Below are positions 43,501-51,200 of a stretch of DNA of 64,000 nt, in pieces. A program made the position numbers and the translations under genes. A model generated the notes under the pieces. The model searched no databases, was not told the origin of the DNA, and was given only the letters and a program-made list of their open reading frames with translations. Each line of letters starts with the position of its first letter. The first letter of the stretch is position 1. The DNA lies in NCBI RefSeq assembly GCF_018130785.1, contig NZ_JAFCJT010000003.1, positions 1-64,000 of the forward strand, read 5' to 3'. The stretch is from Bradyrhizobium liaoningense (GTDB lineage Bacteria > Pseudomonadota > Alphaproteobacteria > Rhizobiales > Xanthobacteraceae).

Positions 43501-43988
43501 GACTGGTGCGGCATCGACGAGGAGACGCAGCCATGGTCGTCGCCGGCGACGACCAGCACGCCGCCACGCGGCGAGGAGCCATAGGCGTTGCCGTGCTTGA
43601 GAGCATCGCCGGAGCGATCGACGCCTGGGCCTTTGCCGTACCAGAGCCCGAACACGCCATCGACTTCACGATCTGCCTGCGTTTCGACCTGCTGCGAGCC
43701 GAGCACCGCGGTTGCCGCGAGGTCTTCGTTCACCGCAGGGAGAAATTCGATGCGGTCCCGCCTGAGCCGCTCCTGGATGCGCCAGAGCTCGAGATCGATG
43801 CCGCCGAGCGGCGAGCCGCGATAGCCGGAGATGAAGCCGGCGGTGCTCAATCCAGCAGCGCGGTCGCGCCGCGCCTGGTCGAGCGCGATACGGACGATGG
43901 CCTGCGTGCCTGTGAGGAAGACGCGGCCCTCCTCGCGGTCGTAGCGGTCGGACAGCTCATAGGTGTCGAGTGACGGAACGGCGTCCAT
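40539..43988 (-). CDS. fused indolepyruvate ferredoxin oxidoreductase-family protein
   Basis: About 1,149 residues, a fusion of IorA-like and IorB-like parts. N-terminal pyrimidine-binding domain (GTQAIVRIALDQARRD, GYRGSPLGGIDLEL, LPAVNEDLAATAVLGSQQ). The ThDP domain has ASWMDRETSSLIQMGGEGVNWAA and NDAVAMTGGQPVDG. A cysteine cluster near residues 630-675 (CEGCGDCSVESNCLSVEP..CNKDFSCLNGFCPSF) likely binds FeS. The C-terminal gamma domain contains VTGVGGTGVITVGALIGMAAH. It oxidatively decarboxylates aryl or branched 2-oxoacids to acyl-CoA. The ATG at 43988 has GGGAGG six bases upstream and is preferred over one at 44006. Divergent from an Lrp/AsnC regulator. Confidence 0.92.
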   Translation of the reverse strand: MDAVPSLDTYELSDRYDREEGRVFLTGTQAIVRIALDQARRDRAAGLSTAGFISGYRGSPLGGIDLELWRIQERLRRDRIEFLPAVNEDLAATAVLGSQQVETQADREVDGVFGLWYGKGPGVDRSGDALKHGNAYGSSPRGGVLVVAGDDHGCVSSSMPHQSDVAFMSWFMPTLHPASVSEYLEFGEYGYALSRFSGMWVGFKAISEIVESGASVALHPPRAFRVPDFTPPPGGLHYRWPDLPGPQIEERLEAKKHAVYAFAKANPIDRHIYDIPNATYGIVTTGKAHLDLMEALRLMGLDEAACRNIGVDVYKVGMVWPLALHDAMDFVKGKREILVVEEKRGIIESQFKEYFYDYPGAKPERMVGKHDEQGARLISWIGELSPRALAGVLARRLDPMFPGLNLAARAAALMPEAARTINVSGATRTPYFCSGCPHNTSTKVPEGSKALAGIGCHFMASWMDRETSSLIQMGGEGVNWAASSRFTGHKHVFQNLGEGTYYHSGSMAIRQAIAAGTNITYKILFNDAVAMTGGQPVDGPVSVHAIAHSVRAEGVGRIALVSDDTTQFSPGDLPIGVTIHPREEMDAVQRELREVSGVSVLIYQQTCATEKRRRRKRGQTADPRRFAYINDLVCEGCGDCSVESNCLSVEPRETPFGRKRRINLSTCNKDFSCLNGFCPSFVTVEGAIRRKKSASQIDALGHAATLPLPARTTLDRPYDLLVTGVGGTGVITVGALIGMAAHLERSGVSVLDFTGFAQKFGPVLSYVRLAVSPEALHQVRIDQGAADALIGCDLVVSSSPKASGTYRRDTRAAVNTAEMPTGDVVRFRDTDLASPARLRAIGRVIGDGNLDTINANALAERLLGDAVYANIIMLGFAWQRGLVPVSLQALLRAIELNGVAVERNKQALAWGRIAAADPDFVPKTDEAPKAETLDQLIARRADFLTAYQDAAYAMRYRATIAKIRSAEAPLNSEVLTEAVARSLFKLMAYKDEYEVARLHMQTGFLDELKREFEGGYSIQYHLAPPFLSSKRDARGRPRKRAFGQWIQMPLAMLARLKGLRGTPFDPFGYAAERRAERELVAWYEALIVRILDRLDAAHLPDIIAIAKAPMDIRGYGPVKDAAITRVRSETERLLTDLATTASPKARAYG

Positions 43989-44042
43989 GCGGACCTCCCG
44001 CGGCATCCCTGCCGGATGGAGGAAGGCTAGGCCCGGGCGGCT

Positions 44043-44127
44043 GGTAGGTCCTACCTAACTTTCCCGACGATGCGCCTATTATGGTAGAATTATCCCATAT
44101 GGGATATAAAACGGTAAAATAACCCAT
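44043..44127. promoter_or_regulatory. Lrp/AsnC control region with palindromes and direct repeats
   Basis: A 13-bp palindrome GGTAGG-T-CCTACC at 44043-44055. A 16-bp perfect palindrome TATCCCATATGGGATA at 44091-44106. A near-repeat pair GGTAGAATTATCCCAT (44083) and GGTAAAATAACCCAT (44113), 30 bp apart. The AT-rich core is unlike the flanks. All lie between the divergent oxidoreductase and Lrp genes, as expected for wrapped, phased Lrp-family sites. Confidence 0.7.
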
Positions 44128-44140
44128 TCCGGTGAGAGTC

Positions 44141-44596
44141 ATGATCGAGGAGCAGGACGCGCGGATTCTCGCGCACCTTCAGAAGGATGGCCGTGCCACC
44201 AACCAGCAACTCGCGGAGGAGGTCGGCATGTCCACCTCGGCGTGCTGGCGGCGGGTGCGCGCGCTGGAGGTGAGTGGCGTCATCCAGGGCTATGCGGCGC
44301 TGGTCGCGCGCGAGCAGGCGGGCTTTGCGATGTCGGCCATCCTCCACGTTTCGCTGGAACGGCATGACGCAAAATTCGTCGACGAGTTCGTCGCGCGGGT
44401 GACCACGCGGCGCGAGGTGCTGGAGTGTTTCGCGACCACGGGCGATGCCGACTATCATTTGCGCGTCGTCGTCCAGGACATGGCGGCCTACAACCGCTTC
44501 CTCGACGAGTTCATGTTCCGCATTCCCGGCATCCGCTACGTCAGGAGCAACGTGGTGCTGAAGGAGATCAAGACGAGTGTGGCGCTGCCGTTTTGA
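44141..44596 (+). CDS. Lrp/AsnC-family transcriptional regulator
   Basis: 151 residues. N-terminal helix-turn-helix (EEQDARILAHLQKDGRATNQQLAEEVGMSTSACWRRVRALEVSGVI) followed by a RAM ligand/oligomerisation domain (YHLRVVVQDMAAYNRFLDE, then RSNVVLKEIK). ATG at 44141 has GGTGAGAG nearby; a GTG at 44132 is the alternative. Divergent from the fused oxidoreductase, whose substrates derive from amino acids, so it likely senses an amino acid and controls that gene. Confidence 0.93.
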   Translation: MIEEQDARILAHLQKDGRATNQQLAEEVGMSTSACWRRVRALEVSGVIQGYAALVAREQAGFAMSAILHVSLERHDAKFVDEFVARVTTRREVLECFATTGDADYHLRVVVQDMAAYNRFLDEFMFRIPGIRYVRSNVVLKEIKTSVALPF

Positions 44597-44619
44597 TTGT
44601 GCGGGACGTGCCGTGGTGC

Positions 44620-44710
44620 CGTAGGGTGGGCAAAGGCGCGCCTGCGCCGTGCCCACCATCTCGCCCCCATTACGAATGCCGTGGGCACGCTTCGCTTTGC
44701 CCATCCTACG
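44620..44710. repeat. palindromic repeat, CGTAGGGTGGGCAAAG family (copy 3)
   Basis: CGTAGGGTGGGCAAAG at 44620-44635 and CTTTGCCCATCCTACG (one substitution) at 44695-44710. Located between the convergent Lrp stop (24 bases) and the FAH-family stop (7 bases). Confidence 0.9.
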
Positions 44711-44716
44711 GCACCT

Positions 44717-45505
44717 CTACGACCGCTGTTCCCGCACAAACCTGTTCCGCAACGTCCCGATACCGGTGATGTCGATTTCCACGATATCGCCGTGCTTGAT
44801 GTCAGGCGATGCGCCGTCCGTGCCCATCCAGATCACGTCGCCGGGCCATAGCGTGAAGTACTTGGTCAGCTCGACAAGGAATGGCACCACACCAAAAATC
44901 ATGTCGTTGGTGTGAAAGCGGTTGGTCTCCTTGCCGTTGACCCGGACAATCGTCTGCATCTTGGCGAGATCGGCCTCGGTCTCTATCCACGGCCCCATCG
45001 GCTTGAACGTGTCGGCATTCTTCGAGCGCCACAGGCTGCGGTCCGCCTTCTGCCAGCTTCGTTCGCTGACGTCGTTGCCGATGGTGTAGCCGAACACGCA
45101 ATCCATCGCGTTCTGTTTGGTGAGATGCTTCACCTTCTTGCCGATGACGACGACGAGCTCGCCTTCATAGTGGATCTTGTCCGTCGCGAAGGACGGGATC
45201 ACGACCTCCTCGTCATGGGCGATCAGCGCGTTCTGGGCGCGATAGCCGATCTCGGGCCGATCAGGCACGGCCGGCACCTCCCCGCGCTTGTCGGCGGCTT
45301 CCTTCAGGTGCTTCAGATAGTTCAGGCCGACGCAATAGAACGTGCGCGGGACCAGCGGCAGTTCGATCTTGACCTCGCTAAGTGGATGCGTGCGCGAGGT
45401 GCGCTGCCATTCGCTGAAGGGATCGCCGTCGACCGCGATCACCTGGTCGTTCTCGATAATCCCCCAGGAGGTTTTCTCCGAGGCGGTGAATTTCAGCCAG
45501 CGCAT
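44717..45505 (-). CDS. fumarylacetoacetate hydrolase-family protein
   Basis: 262 residues. FAH C-terminal domain pattern: YCVGLNYLKHLKEA, then the metal ligands in IHYEGELVVVIGK, FGYTIGNDVSERSWQ, GPWI and LWPGDVIWMGT. Family members are Mg-dependent hydrolases or decarboxylases/isomerases of beta-keto or enol acids in aromatic catabolism. Last gene of a three-gene minus-strand operon, 14 bases after the flavin monooxygenase, so it probably acts on a ring- or chain-cleavage product. Confidence 0.92.
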   Translation of the reverse strand: MRWLKFTASEKTSWGIIENDQVIAVDGDPFSEWQRTSRTHPLSEVKIELPLVPRTFYCVGLNYLKHLKEAADKRGEVPAVPDRPEIGYRAQNALIAHDEEVVIPSFATDKIHYEGELVVVIGKKVKHLTKQNAMDCVFGYTIGNDVSERSWQKADRSLWRSKNADTFKPMGPWIETEADLAKMQTIVRVNGKETNRFHTNDMIFGVVPFLVELTKYFTLWPGDVIWMGTDGASPDIKHGDIVEIDITGIGTLRNRFVREQRS

Positions 45506-45519
45506 GCCGGATCCTCCAG

Positions 45520-46887
45520 TTATTCCGCGGCATCGCGCGGCTGTACCTTCCAGGCGCCGGCGGCAGGCCGCTTCAACCCGAGATTTTCCCGCAGCGTCCT
45601 GCCGCGATACTCCTTCTGGAACAGGCCGCGGCGCTGCAATTCCGGTACGATATGTTGCACGAAATCGGCGTAGGAGCCGGGCACGTAGGTCGCAGCGATG
45701 ACAAAGCCGTCGCAGCCGCGCTCGACGAACATCTCTTCGAGCTTGTCCGCGATCTCCTTGGGACCGCCGACCATGGCGTCGTGCACCTGGCCGCGGCCGG
45801 AGAAGGTAACGAAGTCGCGCGCGCTCGGATTGCTCTTGCCGGAGTTCTTCAGCACGCCGTCGCGGATGCCCAGAATGCCCTGCATGCTCTTCAGCTCGTC
45901 GTTGGTCAGCGGCTCGTCGAGACCCTTGGAGGCGAAATCATAGTTGAGCGCCTCAGCCAGCAGCGACAGCGCGTCGATCTCGAGCGGCAGCTTGTTGATC
46001 AGCGCCATCTTGTCTTCGGCCTCCGCCTTGGTCGCGCCGCAGACCGGCGTCGTCAGGTTGCAGAGGAACATCTGGTCGGGATCGCGGCCGGTTTTCGCGG
46101 CTTCGTTGCGCACGGCGGCATAGCCTTCCTTGGCGCCGGCGAGATTGCGCGCGGCGGTGAAGATCACCTCGCCCCATCGGCCTGCAAAGCGCTGGCCGCG
46201 GCCGGATGCGCCGGCCTGGATGATGACGGGATGGCCCTGATCCGAGCGCGGCACGGTGAAGGGACCACGGGACTTGAAGGCCGCCCCCTTGTGATCGAGC
46301 CGCTTCACCTTGGCCGGATCGGCAAAGCGGCCGCTTGTCTTGTCCATGATGAGCGCGCCGTCTTCCCAGGTGTCCCAATGGCCGAGCACGACTTCCATGA
46401 ATTCGTCGGCGCGATCGTAGCGCGAATCATGTTCGGGATGGGAATCGCGGCCCATGTTGAGAGCTTCGCCATCATTGAGCGAGGTCACGACGTTCCAGCC
46501 GGCGCGCCCGCCGGACATCAGATCAAGTGTAGCGAAGCGGCGCGCGACATCGAAGGGCTCGTAATAGGTGGTCGAGCAGGTCGCCCCCAAGCCGAGATTC
46601 TTGGTGACGAGGCCCATCGTGGTCAGCACGATCAGCGGGTCCATCTTCACGCAGCGGATGCCGTATTCGACGGTATGGGCGTGATCGTTGCCGTAACGAT
46701 CGGGCATCGCCAGCCGATCGTCGAAGAACGCCATGTGGAACTTGCCGGCTTCGAGGATTTTGGCGATCTCCTGATAATAGTCCGCCGACATCGAATCGTC
46801 GCGCGAGTCCGGATGCCGCCACGAGCTCGGCAAATTCGTGCAGTTCTGCGCCTGGAGGAAGCCGACCAGTACCATCTGCCGCGTCAT
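45520..46887 (-). CDS. LLM-class flavin-dependent monooxygenase (NtaA type)
   Basis: 455 residues, second NtaA-like enzyme of the window. Features: LVGFLQAQNCTNLPSSWRHP at the start, GKFHMAFFDDRLAMPDRYGND, ATLDLMSGGRAGWNVVTSLNDGEALNMG, PVIIQAGASGRGQ and the C-terminal GGPKEIADKLEEMFVERGCDGFVI. FMNH2-dependent, needs a separate reductase, none adjacent. The start at 46887 has GGGAGA upstream. It lies 19 bases after the Ldh-like gene and 14 before the FAH-like gene. Substrate unknown. Confidence 0.92.
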   Translation of the reverse strand: MTRQMVLVGFLQAQNCTNLPSSWRHPDSRDDSMSADYYQEIAKILEAGKFHMAFFDDRLAMPDRYGNDHAHTVEYGIRCVKMDPLIVLTTMGLVTKNLGLGATCSTTYYEPFDVARRFATLDLMSGGRAGWNVVTSLNDGEALNMGRDSHPEHDSRYDRADEFMEVVLGHWDTWEDGALIMDKTSGRFADPAKVKRLDHKGAAFKSRGPFTVPRSDQGHPVIIQAGASGRGQRFAGRWGEVIFTAARNLAGAKEGYAAVRNEAAKTGRDPDQMFLCNLTTPVCGATKAEAEDKMALINKLPLEIDALSLLAEALNYDFASKGLDEPLTNDELKSMQGILGIRDGVLKNSGKSNPSARDFVTFSGRGQVHDAMVGGPKEIADKLEEMFVERGCDGFVIAATYVPGSYADFVQHIVPELQRRGLFQKEYRGRTLRENLGLKRPAAGAWKVQPRDAAE

Positions 46888-46906
46888 GCTGTTCTCCCAA
46901 TTTCCG

Positions 46907-47974
46907 TCAGGCCAGATCGAGCACGGTATCGAGCCGGTACTCGCGCGCCAGCGCGCGCAGCTTTTCCCAGGTCGCATCCTCGATCTCGAGGCCGTCGCGC
47001 AGGCGTTGCTGCTCGCGCAACCCCTCGATCTCGCCGGGATAGAACACGCCCTTGCTGCCTTCGGAGGGCGGCGTGGATTTCAGATAGTGCGCGAATTCGG
47101 CGACCTCGCGCTTGAACTCCTTCAACGGGCGGAAGGCGGCGACATTGAACACCGCCATGAAGCATCCGTCATTGTGACGTCCGGTCGGTTCGACGCCGAA
47201 GCCGAGACCGGTGAGCAGGCCGCACAGCACCTCGACCATGGCGGCGAGGCCGCTGCCCTTGTAACCCTCGGTGCCGCCGAGCGGCAGCAGCGCGCCGCCC
47301 TTGCGATACTGGGTGGGATCGGTGGTGTGCCGTCCCTCGGCATCGATGATCCATCCGGTCGGAATCTCCTCGCCGCGCGCGACTGCGAGCTGGATCTTGC
47401 CGGCCGCAACCGCCGAGGTTGCCATGTCCAGATAGAACGGCGCGTCGAGATCGGACGGCACCGCAATCGAGATCGGGTTGGTGCCGAGCCGCGCCTCCTT
47501 GCCCCCGAACGGCGCCACGTGCTTCGGCGAGCGACCGGAATCCGCGGTCGCAATCCCGATCATGCCTTCGCGCATCGCCATCAACGGATAGGCGGCGAGG
47601 CGGCCGACATGACTTTGGCGGAACACGGTGCAGGCGGCGACGTTCGCCGTCTTCGCCTTCTCGATCGTCAGTGCCATCGCCTTGGCGTTGACGTGGAAGC
47701 CGAACCCCCACTGGCCGTCGATCACGGTCGTGGTCGGCGATTCCTGGACGATGGACCATTTCGCGCCTGGAACGATGTGGCCTGCCTTGATGCGGTCGAT
47801 GTAGGTCGGAACCGCGATCACGCCATGGGAATCATGGCCGGCGAGATTGGCGTTGACACAGCCGACGGCCACCGCATCGGCCTCTTCCTCGGAGGCTCCG
47901 GCGGCGCGGAGCAGTGCTGCGCTGATGCGCGTGAGTCGGTCGGCCTCGACGATGGGCATGGCGTTCCCCGGCAT
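46907..47974 (-). CDS. Ldh-family (malate/L-lactate dehydrogenase type) oxidoreductase
   Basis: About 355 residues. Family motifs: ANLAGHDSHGVIAVPTYIDRI, FRQSHVGRLAAYPLMA, APFGGKEARLGTNPISIAVPS, FYLDMATSAVAAGKIQLA.ARGEEIPTGW and LPLGGTEGYKGSGLAAMVEVL. These NAD(P)-dependent enzymes reduce 2-oxoacids or cyclic imines and are unrelated to classical LDH. ATG at 47974 has AAGGG upstream. An ATG at 48007 lacks a good ribosome binding site but cannot be excluded. First gene of the operon with the monooxygenase and FAH-like genes. Confidence 0.92.
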   Translation of the reverse strand: MPGNAMPIVEADRLTRISAALLRAAGASEEEADAVAVGCVNANLAGHDSHGVIAVPTYIDRIKAGHIVPGAKWSIVQESPTTTVIDGQWGFGFHVNAKAMALTIEKAKTANVAACTVFRQSHVGRLAAYPLMAMREGMIGIATADSGRSPKHVAPFGGKEARLGTNPISIAVPSDLDAPFYLDMATSAVAAGKIQLAVARGEEIPTGWIIDAEGRHTTDPTQYRKGGALLPLGGTEGYKGSGLAAMVEVLCGLLTGLGFGVEPTGRHNDGCFMAVFNVAAFRPLKEFKREVAEFAHYLKSTPPSEGSKGVFYPGEIEGLREQQRLRDGLEIEDATWEKLRALAREYRLDTVLDLA

Positions 47975-48253
47975 TGTGCCCTTAACGGGCTGCTTGTTGT
48001 GAGCCATCGTCTCAAAGCGCGGGAGCGATATCAATCTCCCGTAAACCAATACAGGGCTGCAAATTCGCAAAGAGAGCGCGCCTTTGGTGGGAGATTCCTC
48101 CCGTGCGGCGGCATTCCCGACAGTTTGGCGCCGGTCGTTCGCAGCTCGTTCACTTTGATCGAGGGTTTGCAGCGCGCAATAACGACCACTTAGGCGGTGG
48201 CCGTTCATAAAGCGCCCGGGAAAATTAGGCAGAAATGCCCGGGAGCTGAGATC

Positions 48254-51200
48254 GTGCAGACGACCCTCGCGCGCACCTTTGCAGCGTTGAGCGCCATCAA
48301 CGAAGCGATCCTCTACGCGAAATCGCCGGACGAGCTGTACCAGAAGGTCTGCGACGCCGGGTTTTCGAGCGGGGATTTTTTGGCCGTCGCCGTGTTCCTG
48401 GTCGGACCGGATGGCCGGCGGCTGTGCTTTGCGGCCGGCTGCGGCGATGACGTCGCACGGCTGCGTTCGCTCGAGATCACCACTGATGCCGGCACCGCCG
48501 AGGGAGCGGGCGTCGGCGGCGAAGCATTTCGCGATCAGAGGCTGAGCATCAGCAACGATTACCTGAATGATCCTCGCTCGCTGGCGTGGCGCGAGGGCGC
48601 AGCCAAGGCCCACATTGGCGCGGCCGCGGCGCTGCCGCTGCTCTGCAGCGGCAAGAGCGTCGGCGTTCTGTATGTGACCCGCAGGGAGGCCGGCTCGCTG
48701 AACGAGCAGATGGTGTCGCTGTTCGAGCGCATGTCGGCCAACATCTCCTATGCGTTGGACAATTTCGCGCGCGAGACCGCGCGGCAGACCAGCGAGCGGG
48801 CGACGCGACGGCTCAACCGCATGTTTGGCGCGCTCAGCGCGACCAACGAAGCCATCCTGCGCGCCAAGACCGAGCATGAATTGTATCAGCTGGTGTGCGA
48901 TGCTTCCGTACACGGCGGCAAGTCGCTGGCGACATTCGTTCTGCTGAAGGAGCAGGACTCGCATTGGCTAAAGCCCGTCGCCGGCACCGGTGAGAATCTG
49001 GAGATCGTGGCCCGGACCCGCTACTCCGTCGATCCCGAGAATCCTTACGGTCGCGGCATCTCCGGCGAGGTGTTCCGGACCCAGAAGCCGTTTGTCGAAC
49101 GCGATCTCGCGCGTCGCACCAAGGGGACGCCGTGGGAGCAGGCCAATGTCAACACGGGCGTTGCCGCCTGTATCGCGGCTCCCCTGATCCAGCATGGCCA
49201 AAGCATCGGCGTCATCCTGTCCTTCCTCAGCCAGTCCTGGGCGAAGGACGAGGAAGTTGTCGCGCTGATGCTGCGCATCGCCGAGAACGTCTGCTTTGCC
49301 CTCGACAATTTCGACCGTGAGGCCGAGAAGGCGCAGATCGCGGCCGAGGAAGAGCGTCTGGCGCGCATGTATGCGGCGCTCAGCGCGACCAATGAGGCGA
49401 TCTTGCGTGCGCGCTCACGGGCCGAGCTGTTCGACCTCGTCTGCGAGGCCACGGCGAAAGGCGCCAAGTTCACCTCAGCCACCATCGCGCTGGTCGATCA
49501 CCATGCCGAGCTGCTCCGGGTGGTCGCCTGCTACGGACCGAACGCGGATACGGTGCGCTCCTTCAAGTTCTCCACCTCCGACGAGGTGCCCGAGGGGCGG
49601 GGGCTGACGGGAACCGCCTTCCGCACGCGCCAGCCCTGCATTAGCAACGATGTGCTGTCCGACGACCGGATCGCGCCGTGGGCAGCCAACGCCCGCCGCA
49701 ACGGCATCGGATCCTCCGCGGCGCTGCCGCTGTTCAACGGTGATCGCGTCGAAGGAATATTCCTCTTCAACTCGCCGGAACGCGGCACATTCACGCCCGA
49801 ATTCGTCGAGTTGCTGCAACGGCTCCAGGCCAATGTCGCCTTCGCGCTCGAGAATTTCGATCGCTCGGACGAGAAGGCGAAGGCGGAGATGCAGCGCAAT
49901 CGCCTGCGCGGCATGCTCGAGGCGCTGAGCGCGACCAACGAGGCAATCATGCGCGTGAAGACCCGCGCCGACTTGTTCGAGGCGGTCTGCGAGGCGGCCG
50001 TGCTCGGCGGCACCTTCACGTCCGCCACCATCGCCATGGTCGATCCGACGGGGCGCCACCTCGACATCGCCGTCACCAAGGGCGAATGCCGCAGTCACGT
50101 CGAGACATGGCGTTTCGCGACCTCCGCCGATGAGCCAGAAGGGCGGGGACTCGCCGGCACCGCGTTCCGCACCAAGGCGCCTTGCGTGGCGAACGAGCTC
50201 CTCACCGACGTTCGTGCGACGCACTGGCGCCGTATCGCGCGGGACCAGGGCACGAAGTCTGGCGGCTGCTTCCCGCTGCTGAAGAACGGCGCCGATGCTG
50301 TCGGCATCCTGCTGTTCCTTTCGCCGGACGAAGGCACCTTCACGCCTGATCTGATCCAGCTGCTCGGGCGTCTGGCGGAAAACGTCTCCTTTGCGCTCGA
50401 CAATTTCGACCGGGCCGAGGAGCGGTCGCGGACCGAGGCGCAGAAGGAGCGCCTGACGCGCATGTTCGCCGCGCTGAGCGCCACCAATGAAGCGATCGTG
50501 CGGGCCAAGTCGCGCAGCGAGCTGTTCGAGCTCGTATGTCAGGCCGCGTCCACCGGCGGCAAGTTCACCTCGACGACCATTGCGCTGGCCAGCGCCGACA
50601 GCGATCAGCTCGCGATCGTCGCGGCCGCAGGGCCGTCCGCCGAAACCACGAGGAACGTTCGTCTCTCCATCGACGCCGACCGGCCCGAAGGCCGCGGCAT
50701 GAGCGGGACGGCGTTTCGAACTCGCCGGCCCTGCATCAGCAACGATTATGTCAATGACAGTCGTGTGAGCGCCTTCCATGCCGTCCTGCAAGGCGACGGC
50801 GCGCGTTCCGGCGCGGCGTTCCCGCTCATCACGCACGACCAGCCCGTCGGCGTCATGATCTACATGTCGACGGAGCAGGAGACCTTCACGGCCGAGTTCG
50901 TCGAGCTGTTGCAGCGCCTCGCCGACAACGTCTCCTTTGCGATGGAAAATTTCGATCGCACCGACGAGAAGAACGAGGCGGACGAGCGGATCGAATACCT
51001 CGCCTCGCATGACAGCCTGACCGACCTGCCGAACCGCGAGACCTTCAACGGGCTGTTGCGGGAGGCGATCGACGAAGCTCAGCGCCACGATCACCGTTTC
51101 GCGGTCCTGTTCATCGATCTCGACCGTTTCAAGGTCATCAACGATTCGCTCGGCCATGAGGCCGGCGATCTGCTCCTGCTCGAAGTGGGGAACCGGCTGC

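Noticed and set aside
47975..48964. Upstream extension of the Ldh-like gene to 685 residues
   Set aside because: The extension crosses the divergent control region and is antisense to the GAF gene. Family length of about 350 residues is reached from 47974.
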